Shown here piece by piece: positions 32,993 through 40,893 of a DNA stretch of 64,000 nt. Source of the DNA: Lentzea albidocapillata subsp. violacea (lineage in GTDB: Bacteria > Actinomycetota > Actinomycetes > Mycobacteriales > Pseudonocardiaceae); the NCBI RefSeq assembly GCF_900100275.1, contig NZ_FNET01000012.1:124001-188000 (forward strand), in the 5' to 3' direction. The notes beneath the pieces are model-generated. The model had not been told where the DNA came from. It did no database searches and saw only the letters and a program-made list of their open reading frames with translations. Both the position numbers and the translations under genes were made by a program. How positions within the stretch are numbered: the stretch's first letter is position 1; each line of letters begins with the position of its first letter.

Positions 32993-33145
32993 TCATTCCT
33001 CCGGAACCTCTCGAGCGGGCACGATCACGCCGGCCAGCGCCGCACCCAGGTAGACGAGCGCGGCCCAGACCACGGCCAGCAGCAGGCCCCGCGCTCGTCG
33101 TCTACGCGGCGGCGGAACCGCTTTCCGTTGCAGGAGAACGAACAT
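32993..33145 (-). CDS. small basic single-span membrane protein (50 aa)
   Basis: A 50-residue frame begins MFVLLQRKAVPPPRRRRARG and continues into one clear transmembrane segment (about residues 20-41), so the arginine-rich N-terminus should be cytosolic. It starts five bases after the stop of the ABM gene and ends before the POT gene, so it belongs to the operon. Function unknown. Confidence 0.55.
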   Translation of the reverse strand: MFVLLQRKAVPPPRRRRARGLLLAVVWAALVYLGAALAGVIVPAREVPEE

Positions 33146-33150
33146 CGCCC

Positions 33151-33471
33151 TCACCCCCGTCCGACCTCGGCGTGTGCGGCGACCACCCGATAGATCTCGA
33201 ACGGCCGCGCGCGGCTCAGGTCTCGGTACGGGCGTAACGGCGCGGTCTGGTCCTTGTGCCCGGTCGAGCCCTCCCACCGTGAGAACGACTCCCAGTCGGC
33301 CCAGCGGCTCACCACGGCGAAGCCTCGCTCGTCCCCGAGCAGTCGCATCAGGTGGTTGCCGAGCAACCCCGGCGTCCCCGCCATGCGGCGGCTCGACTCG
33401 ACGTAGGCCACCCCGATGGCGTTCTCGTCGTCGCAGAGGTGGTGCAGCACCACCTCGATCTCGCCGTTCAC
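33151..33471 (-). CDS. antibiotic biosynthesis monooxygenase (ABM) 1
   Basis: This 106-residue dimeric ferredoxin-like-fold protein has the ABM layout: HHLCDDENAIGVAYVESS at the start, then FAVVSRWADWESFSRWEGSTGH. ActVA-Orf6, TcmH and PdmH/PdmI are relatives that oxidise anthrones to quinones without cofactor. Its start overlaps the stop of ABM 2 by four bases. Confidence 0.8.
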   Translation of the reverse strand: MNGEIEVVLHHLCDDENAIGVAYVESSRRMAGTPGLLGNHLMRLLGDERGFAVVSRWADWESFSRWEGSTGHKDQTAPLRPYRDLSRARPFEIYRVVAAHAEVGRG

Positions 33472-33794
33472 TCGACGGACACGGCGGTGCCCGCGAGGTG
33501 CGCGACGACCGTCATCGTCGTCATGGATCCGCCGATCCGATACGGGTGCAGCTTCTGCCGGTGCTCGACGTGGCGCTCGCTCGTCTCGAACCGCCGGAAC
33601 TCCAGTTCCCCCGTCCAGTCGCTGACGATGTAGTAGATGTCCTCTTCCTCAGCACTGCGGGACAGCCACTGCCCGAGATTCGCGGGGTCGCCGGTGACGG
33701 AGTGGCCCACCTCCCGCCACACGCGCTCGAAGTCGCCGGCCATGCCGGGCTTGACGTGCATGCGCAGCATCACGCGGAAAACGCTGGAAGCCAT
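33468..33794 (-). CDS. antibiotic biosynthesis monooxygenase (ABM) 2
   Basis: This 108-residue ABM-like protein has RVMLRMHVKPGMAGDFERVWREVG at its start and QWLSRSAEEEDIYYIVSDWTGELEFRRFETSERHVEHRQKL-type strands typical of TcmH-like enzymes. The ATG at 33794 overlaps the end of the fused cyclase-ketoreductase gene. Paired ABM genes are characteristic of pentangular pathways such as pradimicin (PdmH, PdmI). Confidence 0.82.
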   Translation of the reverse strand: MASSVFRVMLRMHVKPGMAGDFERVWREVGHSVTGDPANLGQWLSRSAEEEDIYYIVSDWTGELEFRRFETSERHVEHRQKLHPYRIGGSMTTMTVVAHLAGTAVSVE

Positions 33795-33795
33795 G

Positions 33796-35004
33796 TCAGA
33801 TACCACCGTCGACGTTGATGGTCTCGCCGGTGACGTACCGCGAGAGATCGCTGAGCAGGAACAGCACGGGGCCAGCGAGCTCCTCGGTGGTGCCGAGCCT
33901 GCCGAGCGCGGTCTTCTCCGCGTAGGTGGCCCGCAACCCCGCCGCGCGTTCCGGCGGCATGTCGGCGAACGCCTCGGTCTCGATGATGCCGGGGGCCACC
34001 ACGTTGACGCGGATTCCCCTGCCACCCAACTCCTTCGCGAGCGACCGGGTCAGGCCGATCAAGGCGGACTTGGCGGCGGTGTAGTGGGCGCGCAGCGGAA
34101 TCCCCGCGGCCGCACCGCGCGAACCGATGTTGACCACGGACGAGCCCTCGCCGAGCAGCGGCAGGGCCTGCTGGATCACGCGGTACGCCGCGGTGACGTT
34201 GGTGTCCATGATCCGCGCCCACTCCTCGGCGGGCAGCTTCTCGAACGGGATGTGGCTGATCACGCCGGCGTTGTTGACCACACCGTCGAGCCGCCCGAAC
34301 CGTTCCCCCGCCACCGCCAGCAGCCTGTCGGCCTCGGCGACGTCGCCGAGGTCGGCCCGCACCACGTGGTGGTCGCCGCCGATCTCCTTGAGCTCGCGGG
34401 TGAGGCTCTGCACCGCCTCGCTCTCCTGACGGTGGCAGGTGAGCACGTCCGCGCCCGCCCGCGCCGCGGCGAGCACGATCCCCCTGCCGATGCCCCGGCT
34501 CCCGCCGGTCACGAGCAGCTTCTTGCCGGTCAGGTCCATCTGCGGTCCTCGCCTCCGTGCTGCGGCCTCGATCTTGTTCTTGATCAGCGCCAGCTGCGTC
34601 CTGCTGTTGCCGTTGATCCGCTCGGTCATCGCCGCGTCGCCGAGCGGCGCGTCCGGTTTCATGCGGAAGTCCTGCGTCCACCGCATGGTCACGCCGTCCG
34701 CGGACTCGGTGTACGTCCACCTGATGTTCATGAACTCGAACACGCCGGTCTCGACGCGGTGCGCCTCGACGGTCCGCGACTCGACGTCGGCGGTGCGTTC
34801 GGACACCCAGCTCCACACCCTGCCCTCACTGTCGGGGTGCAGCTCGAGCCGGAACCTGACGGTGTTCCCGCTGGTCTCCAGGATTTCCGCGCTCGCATAC
34901 TCGCTGAACAGATCCGGCCAGGACGCGACGTCGTTGGTGATCGACCAGACCAGGTCCATCGGCGCCTTGATCAGGATCTCGTTCTCGGTGCGTCCCGGGG
35001 TCAT
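33796..35004 (-). CDS. fused TcmN-type cyclase and SDR ketoreductase
   Basis: This single 402-residue frame joins two PKS enzymes. Residues 1-150 match TcmN/WhiE-ORFVI aromatase-cyclases of the START/SRPBCC fold (NDVASWPDLFSEYASAEIL, VWSWVSER, AHRVETGVFEFMN, MRWTQDFRMKP). Residues 156-402 are an SDR ketoreductase with GGSRGIGRG at 168-176, NNAG, a catalytic Ser in NIGSRG, and YTAAK. No stop or frameshift separates them. An internal ATG (34539, residue 156) is preceded by GAGGA, so a separate KR could also be translated. The cyclase folds the first ring; the KR would reduce one keto group of the chain. Confidence 0.9.
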   Translation of the reverse strand: MTPGRTENEILIKAPMDLVWSITNDVASWPDLFSEYASAEILETSGNTVRFRLELHPDSEGRVWSWVSERTADVESRTVEAHRVETGVFEFMNIRWTYTESADGVTMRWTQDFRMKPDAPLGDAAMTERINGNSRTQLALIKNKIEAAARRRGPQMDLTGKKLLVTGGSRGIGRGIVLAAARAGADVLTCHRQESEAVQSLTRELKEIGGDHHVVRADLGDVAEADRLLAVAGERFGRLDGVVNNAGVISHIPFEKLPAEEWARIMDTNVTAAYRVIQQALPLLGEGSSVVNIGSRGAAAGIPLRAHYTAAKSALIGLTRSLAKELGGRGIRVNVVAPGIIETEAFADMPPERAAGLRATYAEKTALGRLGTTEELAGPVLFLLSDLSRYVTGETINVDGGI

Positions 35005-35261
35005 GCGCGCACCCCCGCCAGCACGGAGTTGATGTAGCTGATCGCCTCGCCGGGGGTCTTCATGTGGTCCACGGCCTTGTCGGGCATCGGCACCGAGTAC
35101 GTCCGCTGCACCAGTCCCACCAGTTCCAGCAACGCGAGCGAGTCGTAGCCGAGTTCGGTGAACGGCTTGTCGTTCACCCCGTCACCGAGCTCGACGGCGT
35201 CGTCGGTGCCGGCGCACACCAGCAGCATTCCCTTCAGGTCCGTCACGGTGAATTCGCTCAT
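35001..35261 (-). CDS. type II PKS acyl carrier protein
   Basis: This 86-residue ACP carries the phosphopantetheine site ELGYDSLALLEL with Ser41 and the usual four-helix pattern. ATG 35261 follows GAGGAAC at good distance; an upstream in-frame ATG at 35288 is possible. Its stop overlaps the cyclase-KR start by four bases, and it follows CLF by 33 bp, the canonical KS-CLF-ACP order. Confidence 0.93.
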   Translation of the reverse strand: MSEFTVTDLKGMLLVCAGTDDAVELGDGVNDKPFTELGYDSLALLELVGLVQRTYSVPMPDKAVDHMKTPGEAISYINSVLAGVRA

Positions 35262-35294
35262 TCCCAGTTCCTCGTTCCTCTCGTTCATCGCGGT

Positions 35295-36533
35295 TCAGTC
35301 GGGAAGTCCCCGGTCACCGGCTCCGAGCAGGAGCGCCGAGGTGAATCCGCCGTGCCCCTTCGCCAGCACGAGCGCGACAGCGGGACCGGTGTTCCGCGCG
35401 CCGTCGAGCACCAGGTCGATCTCGCAGTCGGCTCGCAACCTCGACGGTCCGAACGTGGCGGGCACGACGCCCGCGGCCAGTGCGAGCAACGCGGTCGCGA
35501 CGTCCAGGGCGGCGCCGCCTCCGTACAGCCGTCCCGTCAGGGTCTTCGGCGCGGTCACCGGAACACGGCCGGCACCGAACACCTCGGTGATCGCCCGCGC
35601 CTCGGCGTGGTCGTGCGCGGGCACGCCGGAGGCGTCGGCGAACACGACGTCCACATCGGACGGTCGCAGGCCGGCCGCGCGCAACGACCTGTCAATCACG
35701 GACGCCAGCACCGGAGGCCTGGACGACCCCGGCGGCGGGTCGAAACCTGCCGCGTGGCCCAGCAACCTGCCGTAGCTGCGTGCCCCGCGCGATGCGGCGT
35801 CGGCGGCGCTCTCCACCACGATCATCGCGCCGCCCTCTCCCGGGAGGTGGCCGGACGCGTCAGCGTCGAACGGCAGGTAGGCCCTGCCAGGGTCATCCAC
35901 GGTGGACAGGTGCCCGGTGGCCATCTGGGCGACGAGGCCGTAGGGGCACAACGAGGCGTCGGTGCCACCGCTGAGCACGAGCCTGGAGCCGGACGAGATC
36001 AGGCGACTCGCCTGGCCCAGCACGTCGAGGCCTCCCGCCTGCTCCTCGCAGAACACCCCGCACGGGCCCCGCATGCCGTGCCTGATCGACAACTGTCCCG
36101 TGGTGGCCGCGTAGAACCACGCGATCGACTGGTAGGCCCCGACCCACGACGGCCCCTGTGTGTAGAGCCGTTGCATCTCGCTCTGGCCGAACGTCGTTCC
36201 CCCCGACGAACTGGAGGTCACGACCGCCATGTCGTACTCAGGCACGGTGGCGGTGTCGACCCGCGCGTCGCGCAGAGCCAGTTCGGCACCGGCCAGCGCC
36301 AGCTGCGTCCACCTGTCCGTCTGCGGCACGAGGCGGGTCGGTACCTGCGCCAGAGCCTCGTCCGCGACCTCCCCGCCGTGGCGCACCGGATAGCCGGACG
36401 GGTCGAACCGAGTGATCCGGCCCAGTCCCGTCTTGCCCGCGACCACGGCCTCCCAGTGCGCTCGCGCGCCGATGCCGGTGGGCGCGACGACGCCCAGTCC
36501 GGTCACGACGGCGCGCTTCGATGACGCGTTCAT
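35295..36533 (-). CDS. chain length factor (KS-beta)
   Basis: This 412-residue ketosynthase homologue lacks the catalytic cysteine: the site reads CEEQAGG with Gln165, the hallmark of CLF, which decarboxylates malonyl-ACP and sets chain length with KS-alpha. The N-terminal VVTGLGVVAPTGIG and C-terminal GGGAALDVATALLAL are conserved. Start is ATG 36533. Chain length cannot be read reliably by eye, although the surrounding enzymes suggest a 24- to 30-carbon chain. Confidence 0.94.
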   Translation of the reverse strand: MNASSKRAVVTGLGVVAPTGIGARAHWEAVVAGKTGLGRITRFDPSGYPVRHGGEVADEALAQVPTRLVPQTDRWTQLALAGAELALRDARVDTATVPEYDMAVVTSSSSGGTTFGQSEMQRLYTQGPSWVGAYQSIAWFYAATTGQLSIRHGMRGPCGVFCEEQAGGLDVLGQASRLISSGSRLVLSGGTDASLCPYGLVAQMATGHLSTVDDPGRAYLPFDADASGHLPGEGGAMIVVESAADAASRGARSYGRLLGHAAGFDPPPGSSRPPVLASVIDRSLRAAGLRPSDVDVVFADASGVPAHDHAEARAITEVFGAGRVPVTAPKTLTGRLYGGGAALDVATALLALAAGVVPATFGPSRLRADCEIDLVLDGARNTGPAVALVLAKGHGGFTSALLLGAGDRGLPD

Positions 36534-36586
36534 GTCGGGTAGCTCCTCAACTGCGTCAGCACGGCTGAGCCTCTGCCACGGCGGGC

Positions 36587-37840
36587 TCAGACCCTGCTCA
36601 GCAACATCGCGCTCTGAAATCCGCCGAAACCGCTGCCGACACTGAGGATCGTGTCCATCCGGTGCGCTCTCGCGGTGATCGGCACGTAGTCCAGGTCGCA
36701 CTCGGGGTCGGGGTGCACGAGGTTCGCGGTGGGCGGCACGACCTGGTGCTTCAACGCCAGCGCACACGCGGCCACCTCGAGCGAGCCGATCGCCCCCAGC
36801 GAGTGCCCCACCATCGACTTGATCGAGCTCACCGGGATCTCCCTGGCGCGCTCGCCGAGGCTGCGCTTGAACGCCGCGGTCTCGTGCCTGTCGTTCTGCA
36901 CGGTGCCGGAACCGTGCGCGTTGACGTAGTCCACAGCAGACGGATCGAGTCGCGCCCTTCCCAGCGCCACCGTGATCGCCTCGGCCATCTCCTTGCCGTC
37001 CGGCTTCAGCCCGGTCATGTGAAAGGCGTTGCTGCGACTGGCGAATCCGGATATCTCGCCGTAGATCACCGCTCCGCGCGAACGCGCCGCCGACAGCTCC
37101 TCCAGCACCAGCACGGCGGCGCCCTCACCGAGCACGAACCCGTCGCGCCTGGCGTCGAACGGCCGCGACGCGTGCACCGGGTCGTCGTTGTTCGGCGTCG
37201 TCGCCTTGATCGCGTCGAAGCACGCGGATGAGATCGGCGAGATCGGGGCGTCCGTCGCGCCGGCCAGCACGACGTTCGCGGATCCCTCTTCGATCAGCTG
37301 AGCGCCGTGGCCGACGGCGTCCAGCCCTGAGGTGCACCCCGTCGAGATCAACGCGACGGGCCCCTCCGCCGCCACCTGCCAGGCGACCTCGACCGCCAGC
37401 GTGCTGGGCACCATGTGGCCGTAGAGGTGCGGCACACCGAACTCGTGGTCGACGAGCCAGTGACGCCCGCCGTCGGACAGCACCTCGTACTCCCGCTCCA
37501 GCGCCATGGTGCAGCCCACCGCGCTGCCGAGACTCACCGCTGTCATCGCCGGATCCGCACTGGCGAGGTCGAGGCCGCTGTCGGCCACGGCTTCCCGTGC
37601 GGCGACCATGGCGAACTGCGCGGCCCTGTCGGTCCGGCGGATCTCCTGCGGGCGCAGACCTGCCGCGGCAGGGTCGAAATCACACTCCGCGGCGACCCTC
37701 GACCGGAATCCGGTGGCATCGAAGTGGGAGATGGTCCGGGTGGCCGTGCGACCTGCCGTCAGCAGGTCCCAGAAGGCGATCCTTCCCGGCTTTCCCGGCG
37801 CGACCACGCCGATTCCGGTGATCACCGCCCTGCGTGTCAT
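36587..37840 (-). CDS. ketosynthase alpha (KS-alpha) of the minimal PKS
   Basis: This 417-residue condensing enzyme has the active-site Cys169 in ISTGCTSGLDAVGHG and conserved His residues in YVNAHGSGTVQNDRHE and KSMVGHSLGAIGS. It elongates the polyketide from malonyl-ACP as a heterodimer with the CLF encoded downstream. The ATG at 37840 overlaps the cupin stop by four bases. The 53-bp gap to CLF is unusual in that the two genes do not overlap, as they usually do. Confidence 0.96.
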   Translation of the reverse strand: MTRRAVITGIGVVAPGKPGRIAFWDLLTAGRTATRTISHFDATGFRSRVAAECDFDPAAAGLRPQEIRRTDRAAQFAMVAAREAVADSGLDLASADPAMTAVSLGSAVGCTMALEREYEVLSDGGRHWLVDHEFGVPHLYGHMVPSTLAVEVAWQVAAEGPVALISTGCTSGLDAVGHGAQLIEEGSANVVLAGATDAPISPISSACFDAIKATTPNNDDPVHASRPFDARRDGFVLGEGAAVLVLEELSAARSRGAVIYGEISGFASRSNAFHMTGLKPDGKEMAEAITVALGRARLDPSAVDYVNAHGSGTVQNDRHETAAFKRSLGERAREIPVSSIKSMVGHSLGAIGSLEVAACALALKHQVVPPTANLVHPDPECDLDYVPITARAHRMDTILSVGSGFGGFQSAMLLSRV

Positions 37841-38265
37841 GACTCCCCACCCACCTCGGGGTTTCCCGCCTCCGGGTGCATCGGCGGCTCGACGTCCACG
37901 TGGCCGAGCTCGGGACGCGGGGCGAGTGGCGAAAGGTGGAAGACGCACCATGCGGAGGAGTCGCCGACGTTGACCAGGCGATGCCTGATCCCGATCGGCA
38001 CCAGCACGGAGTCGCCGGCGCCGAGCGCCACCGGCTCACCGGCGAGCGCCAGCTCCAGATCTCCCTGCACGACGTGGAGGAACTCCTCGGAGTGCGGGTG
38101 GTAGTGCTCGGTCACGTGCTCACCCGGTTCCAGCCTGAGGAACCCCCCGAACCCGGACGTCGACCCGACGGTCTTCGGGCTCAGCGTCACGCGGATGTCG
38201 CCGCCGCGCTTGCGGTTCGCGACGGCCTCCTGCTCGGCGACCTTCGTGGTCCTGGTCCGCGTCAT
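37837..38265 (-). CDS. cupin-fold polyketide cyclase (TcmJ/WhiE-II type)
   Basis: This 142-residue single cupin has the metal-binding motif HYHPHSEEFLHVVQGDLEL (about residues 56-74) and the second motif PIGIRHRLVN. TcmJ, PdmL and WhiE-II homologues act with other cyclases in closing later rings of pentangular or tetracenomycin-type polyketides. The start ATG 38265 overlaps the upstream TcmI-like gene. Confidence 0.86.
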   Translation of the reverse strand: MTRTRTTKVAEQEAVANRKRGGDIRVTLSPKTVGSTSGFGGFLRLEPGEHVTEHYHPHSEEFLHVVQGDLELALAGEPVALGAGDSVLVPIGIRHRLVNVGDSSAWCVFHLSPLAPRPELGHVDVEPPMHPEAGNPEVGGES

Positions 38266-38633
38266 CGCACACCGCCCAGGTTCGGCCTCGTCACATCGCC
38301 GGTCACGGGGCCGTCCGCCGGTGTCCACGAGTAGAACGGGACCGCCATCGCGTCCTTGGGCTCACGCCACCCCGGGTCGAACGGTGAGATGAACTCGGCG
38401 AGCCGGGTGTTGACGTCCTGGTACAGCGGATGGCTGCGGGCGCGGTACAGGTTCGGCGCGATGTCGTCGTCGGCCTCGACCAGATGGAAGTACAGGTCGT
38501 GGAACGCGAACAACGTTCGCCTCGTTACACCCACGATATGCGGAAGATCCGACATGTCGGAATCCGCGAAGACCTGGGCGACACCGGGTGCGTCACCCGG
38601 CCTCATCCTGGCCACGATCAATGTCCTGTGCAC
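38262..38633 (-). CDS. TcmI-family polyketide cyclase
   Basis: This 123-residue ferredoxin-like protein shows TLIVARMRPGDAPGVAQVFADSD, FAFHDLYFHLVE and the C-terminal PFDPGWREPKDAMAVPFYSW, all typical of TcmI/PdmK cyclases. GTG 38633 is preceded by GAAGGA. It is the first gene of the minimal-PKS operon. Confidence 0.88.
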   Translation of the reverse strand: MHRTLIVARMRPGDAPGVAQVFADSDMSDLPHIVGVTRRTLFAFHDLYFHLVEADDDIAPNLYRARSHPLYQDVNTRLAEFISPFDPGWREPKDAMAVPFYSWTPADGPVTGDVTRPNLGGVR

Positions 38634-38679
38634 GAGAAATCCTTCCGAAGGAGGGCCTGGAACAAGCCTCACTCGGCGT

Positions 38680-38718
38680 TCTCGAACAATTCTGAAAACA
38701 GACTGAATCACATTCAGT
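38680..38718 (-). promoter_or_regulatory. minimal-PKS operon promoter: SARP-box-like repeats and palindrome
   Basis: On the minus strand TTCAGTC (38707-38701), TTCAGAA (38696-38690) and TTCGAGA (38686-38680) are direct repeats at 11- and 10-bp steps. A perfect inverted repeat ACTGAAT-CAC-ATTCAGT (38702-38718) overlaps the first. The start codon lies about 47 bp downstream. Confidence 0.6.
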
Positions 38719-38742
38719 CAGATATTCCGGACACAGCAAATG

Positions 38743-38767
38743 ACCCGTCTGCGCGAAACAGACGGGT
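38743..38767 (-). terminator. hairpin terminator after the SARP gene
   Basis: ACCCGTCTG (38743-38751) and CAGACGGGT (38759-38767) form a 9-bp perfect stem with a seven-base loop, about 67 bp after the stop of the leftward regulator gene. Confidence 0.65.
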
Positions 38768-38833
38768 GTCAGTGGCCCCGTGGCACGACGAGATCACGTC
38801 ATCCGCACGACGCTGGGCGGATGACTCAGCGAC

Positions 38834-40684
38834 TCAGAGAGGCAGGCGCGGCCGGTCCAGCAGGCTGCGCAACAGCACCGCGATCAGGCTTGGTACTCGG
38901 TATCCCGCGGCACCGGTGTCGCACACCACCTCATCGAGCAAATGCATGTCGGCCAGCTGCTCCAGCGTGGAATGCACCTCGTTGACCGGTGCCCCGAAGA
39001 TTTCCGCCAGGTCCTCGTCCGCCCAGACTGGACCGTGCCCGACCACCACCTGGAGAACCTCGCGATTCGCGTCGCTCAAACCCCGGCAGCTCGTCTCCAG
39101 CGTGCTGCGCAGGCTCCGGATACCACCGGGGAGGTTGAGCACCATGAACTCGTCGTTCACCAACCGGTCGACCAGGGTGGCCACGCGCCACGACGGCCTG
39201 CTGCCCAGCTTCGCCGCAGCGGCACGCACAGGAAGTGGCAGGCGACCACATCGTTCGACCAGGTCACGCACGGCCTCCGGCTCCTGTTCCAGCCTGTGCT
39301 GCCCGGCGATGCCGCCGAACAATGCCAGCGCCTCATCACTCCCGAGCGGCTGGAGGTGCAGCTTCTCCCCGACGGACAGGGTGTGCACGCGGTAGCGGTA
39401 GCAGGCGATCAGCGCGCACCCGGACCCCGCCGGGATGAGCGGGGTCAGCTGGGACGCGGTCATCACGTCATCGACCACCACCAGCACCCGGCGGTCTGCG
39501 GTCCAGCTGCGGAACAGCAGACTGAGCTCGTCGAGGCCGCCCGGCAGGTCGGCCCGGCGCGCACCGCAGGCGATCAGGCACGACGACAGGACGCCGACCA
39601 GCGTGTCCTCGCCCGTCCCGACCGCACTCAGGTCCACGTAGAGCTGGCCGTCGGGGAAGTGCGAGCGAAGCCGGTGGGACGCGTGCATGGCGAGCGCCGT
39701 CTTGCCGATGCCCGCCGGGCCGTGGATCTCGATCACCGGCAGCGCCGTACCCGCGGTCCGGCTCGCGCCGAGGTGGTCGACGATCTGACGCACCTCCTTG
39801 CGTCGGCCGACGAAGTCCGGGACGTCCGGCAACAGCTGCCCCGGCGTCACCCAGACCCGTTGCTGTGCCAGTGCAGCCGTGGCCTCGGACGGCCTCCGCG
39901 CGTGCGGCACGGTCAGCGAGCGGGCGTCCGAGAGCACCGCCGCGTGCAGTTGTTGCAGGTCCGAGCCTGGCTCCAGCCCCAGTTCCTCGACGAGCCTGCC
40001 GCGTGTGCGGCGGAACACGTCGAGGGCCTCTCCCCGGCGCCCGCACCGGTACAGCGCGAGCATCAGCTGACCCGCGAAGCCCTCGTGCACGGGATGCATC
40101 CGCACCATTCCGGTCAGCTCGTCCAGGACGTCATAGTGCCCGCCGAGTTCCAGCGCGGCGTTGAACCGCTGCTCGTGCACCCGCTTGCGGCGCTCCTCGA
40201 GTTGCGCGCACCACGCCGACAGTCGCTTGCCGGTCGGGACATCCATCAGCGCGTCACCACGCCACACGGACAACGCGCGGGAGAACCTGTCGACCGCCCC
40301 ACCGAAGTCGCCGGTGGCGAGCTCGGACCGGCCGGTGGCGATCAGCTGCTCGAAGTCGCGCACGTCGTATCGCTGGGACTCGTCGAGCTGGAGCTCGTAG
40401 CCACCCACCCTGGTGATCAGCGCGGCCCCTCCACCGGGGCTGATCGGTGCGCCGACCAGGCCCAGCCGCCGGCGCAGCTGGTAGATGTAGGTCTGCAGGG
40501 TGGTCGCGGCACTCGCTGGGAGTTCCTCACCCCACAACTCCTCGCCCAGCTGCTCGACGGTGGCCAAGGAGTTGGCGTTCAAAGTCAGGAGCGCGAGCAC
40601 CTGCCTCAGCTTGGGCGCGGAAGGTGTGATTTCAACATTGTCGCGATGTATCCTGAGAGGCCCCAGGAAACTGATTTCCAACAT
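38834..40684 (-). CDS. SARP-family activator with NB-ARC domain
   Basis: The 616-residue protein begins with an OmpR-like winged helix (about 1-95, with LRQVLALLTLNANSLATVEQL) and a bacterial transcriptional activator domain (about 100-250, ending FRRTRGRLVEELGLEPGSDL). An NB-ARC ATPase module follows, with P-loop GPAGIGKT at 322-329 and Walker-B VLVVVDDV. This is the medium-size SARP architecture between DnrI and AfsR. It is the only regulator found inside the cluster and is the likely pathway activator. ATG 40684 follows GGGGGATTC. Confidence 0.92.
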   Translation of the reverse strand: MLEISFLGPLRIHRDNVEITPSAPKLRQVLALLTLNANSLATVEQLGEELWGEELPASAATTLQTYIYQLRRRLGLVGAPISPGGGAALITRVGGYELQLDESQRYDVRDFEQLIATGRSELATGDFGGAVDRFSRALSVWRGDALMDVPTGKRLSAWCAQLEERRKRVHEQRFNAALELGGHYDVLDELTGMVRMHPVHEGFAGQLMLALYRCGRRGEALDVFRRTRGRLVEELGLEPGSDLQQLHAAVLSDARSLTVPHARRPSEATAALAQQRVWVTPGQLLPDVPDFVGRRKEVRQIVDHLGASRTAGTALPVIEIHGPAGIGKTALAMHASHRLRSHFPDGQLYVDLSAVGTGEDTLVGVLSSCLIACGARRADLPGGLDELSLLFRSWTADRRVLVVVDDVMTASQLTPLIPAGSGCALIACYRYRVHTLSVGEKLHLQPLGSDEALALFGGIAGQHRLEQEPEAVRDLVERCGRLPLPVRAAAAKLGSRPSWRVATLVDRLVNDEFMVLNLPGGIRSLRSTLETSCRGLSDANREVLQVVVGHGPVWADEDLAEIFGAPVNEVHSTLEQLADMHLLDEVVCDTGAAGYRVPSLIAVLLRSLLDRPRLPL

Positions 40685-40893
40685 GAATCCCCCATACACC
40701 GCACCCAGAAATGGCTGCGCAATCGCCTGAGTTCTGCACTCACCGCTTCACCGGCAGGCTTGACCCCAATACTCAAACTAGCACGAAAATCTTCGACAAG
40801 AGAGCCCGGCAAGATCGTCACTCGATCAGAGTAAATGGTTACACAACGCAAAAACGGACATCGAGTCACATAAGTTGGTTGAACCCGCAAATA
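40685..40893. promoter_or_regulatory. AT-richer upstream region of the SARP gene
   Basis: This 209-bp stretch is clearly less GC-rich than its surroundings, as expected for a regulator promoter. I see small inverted repeats (GATCG-TCACT-CGATC on the plus strand) but no convincing SARP-box and no clear -10/-35 pair. Confidence 0.4.
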
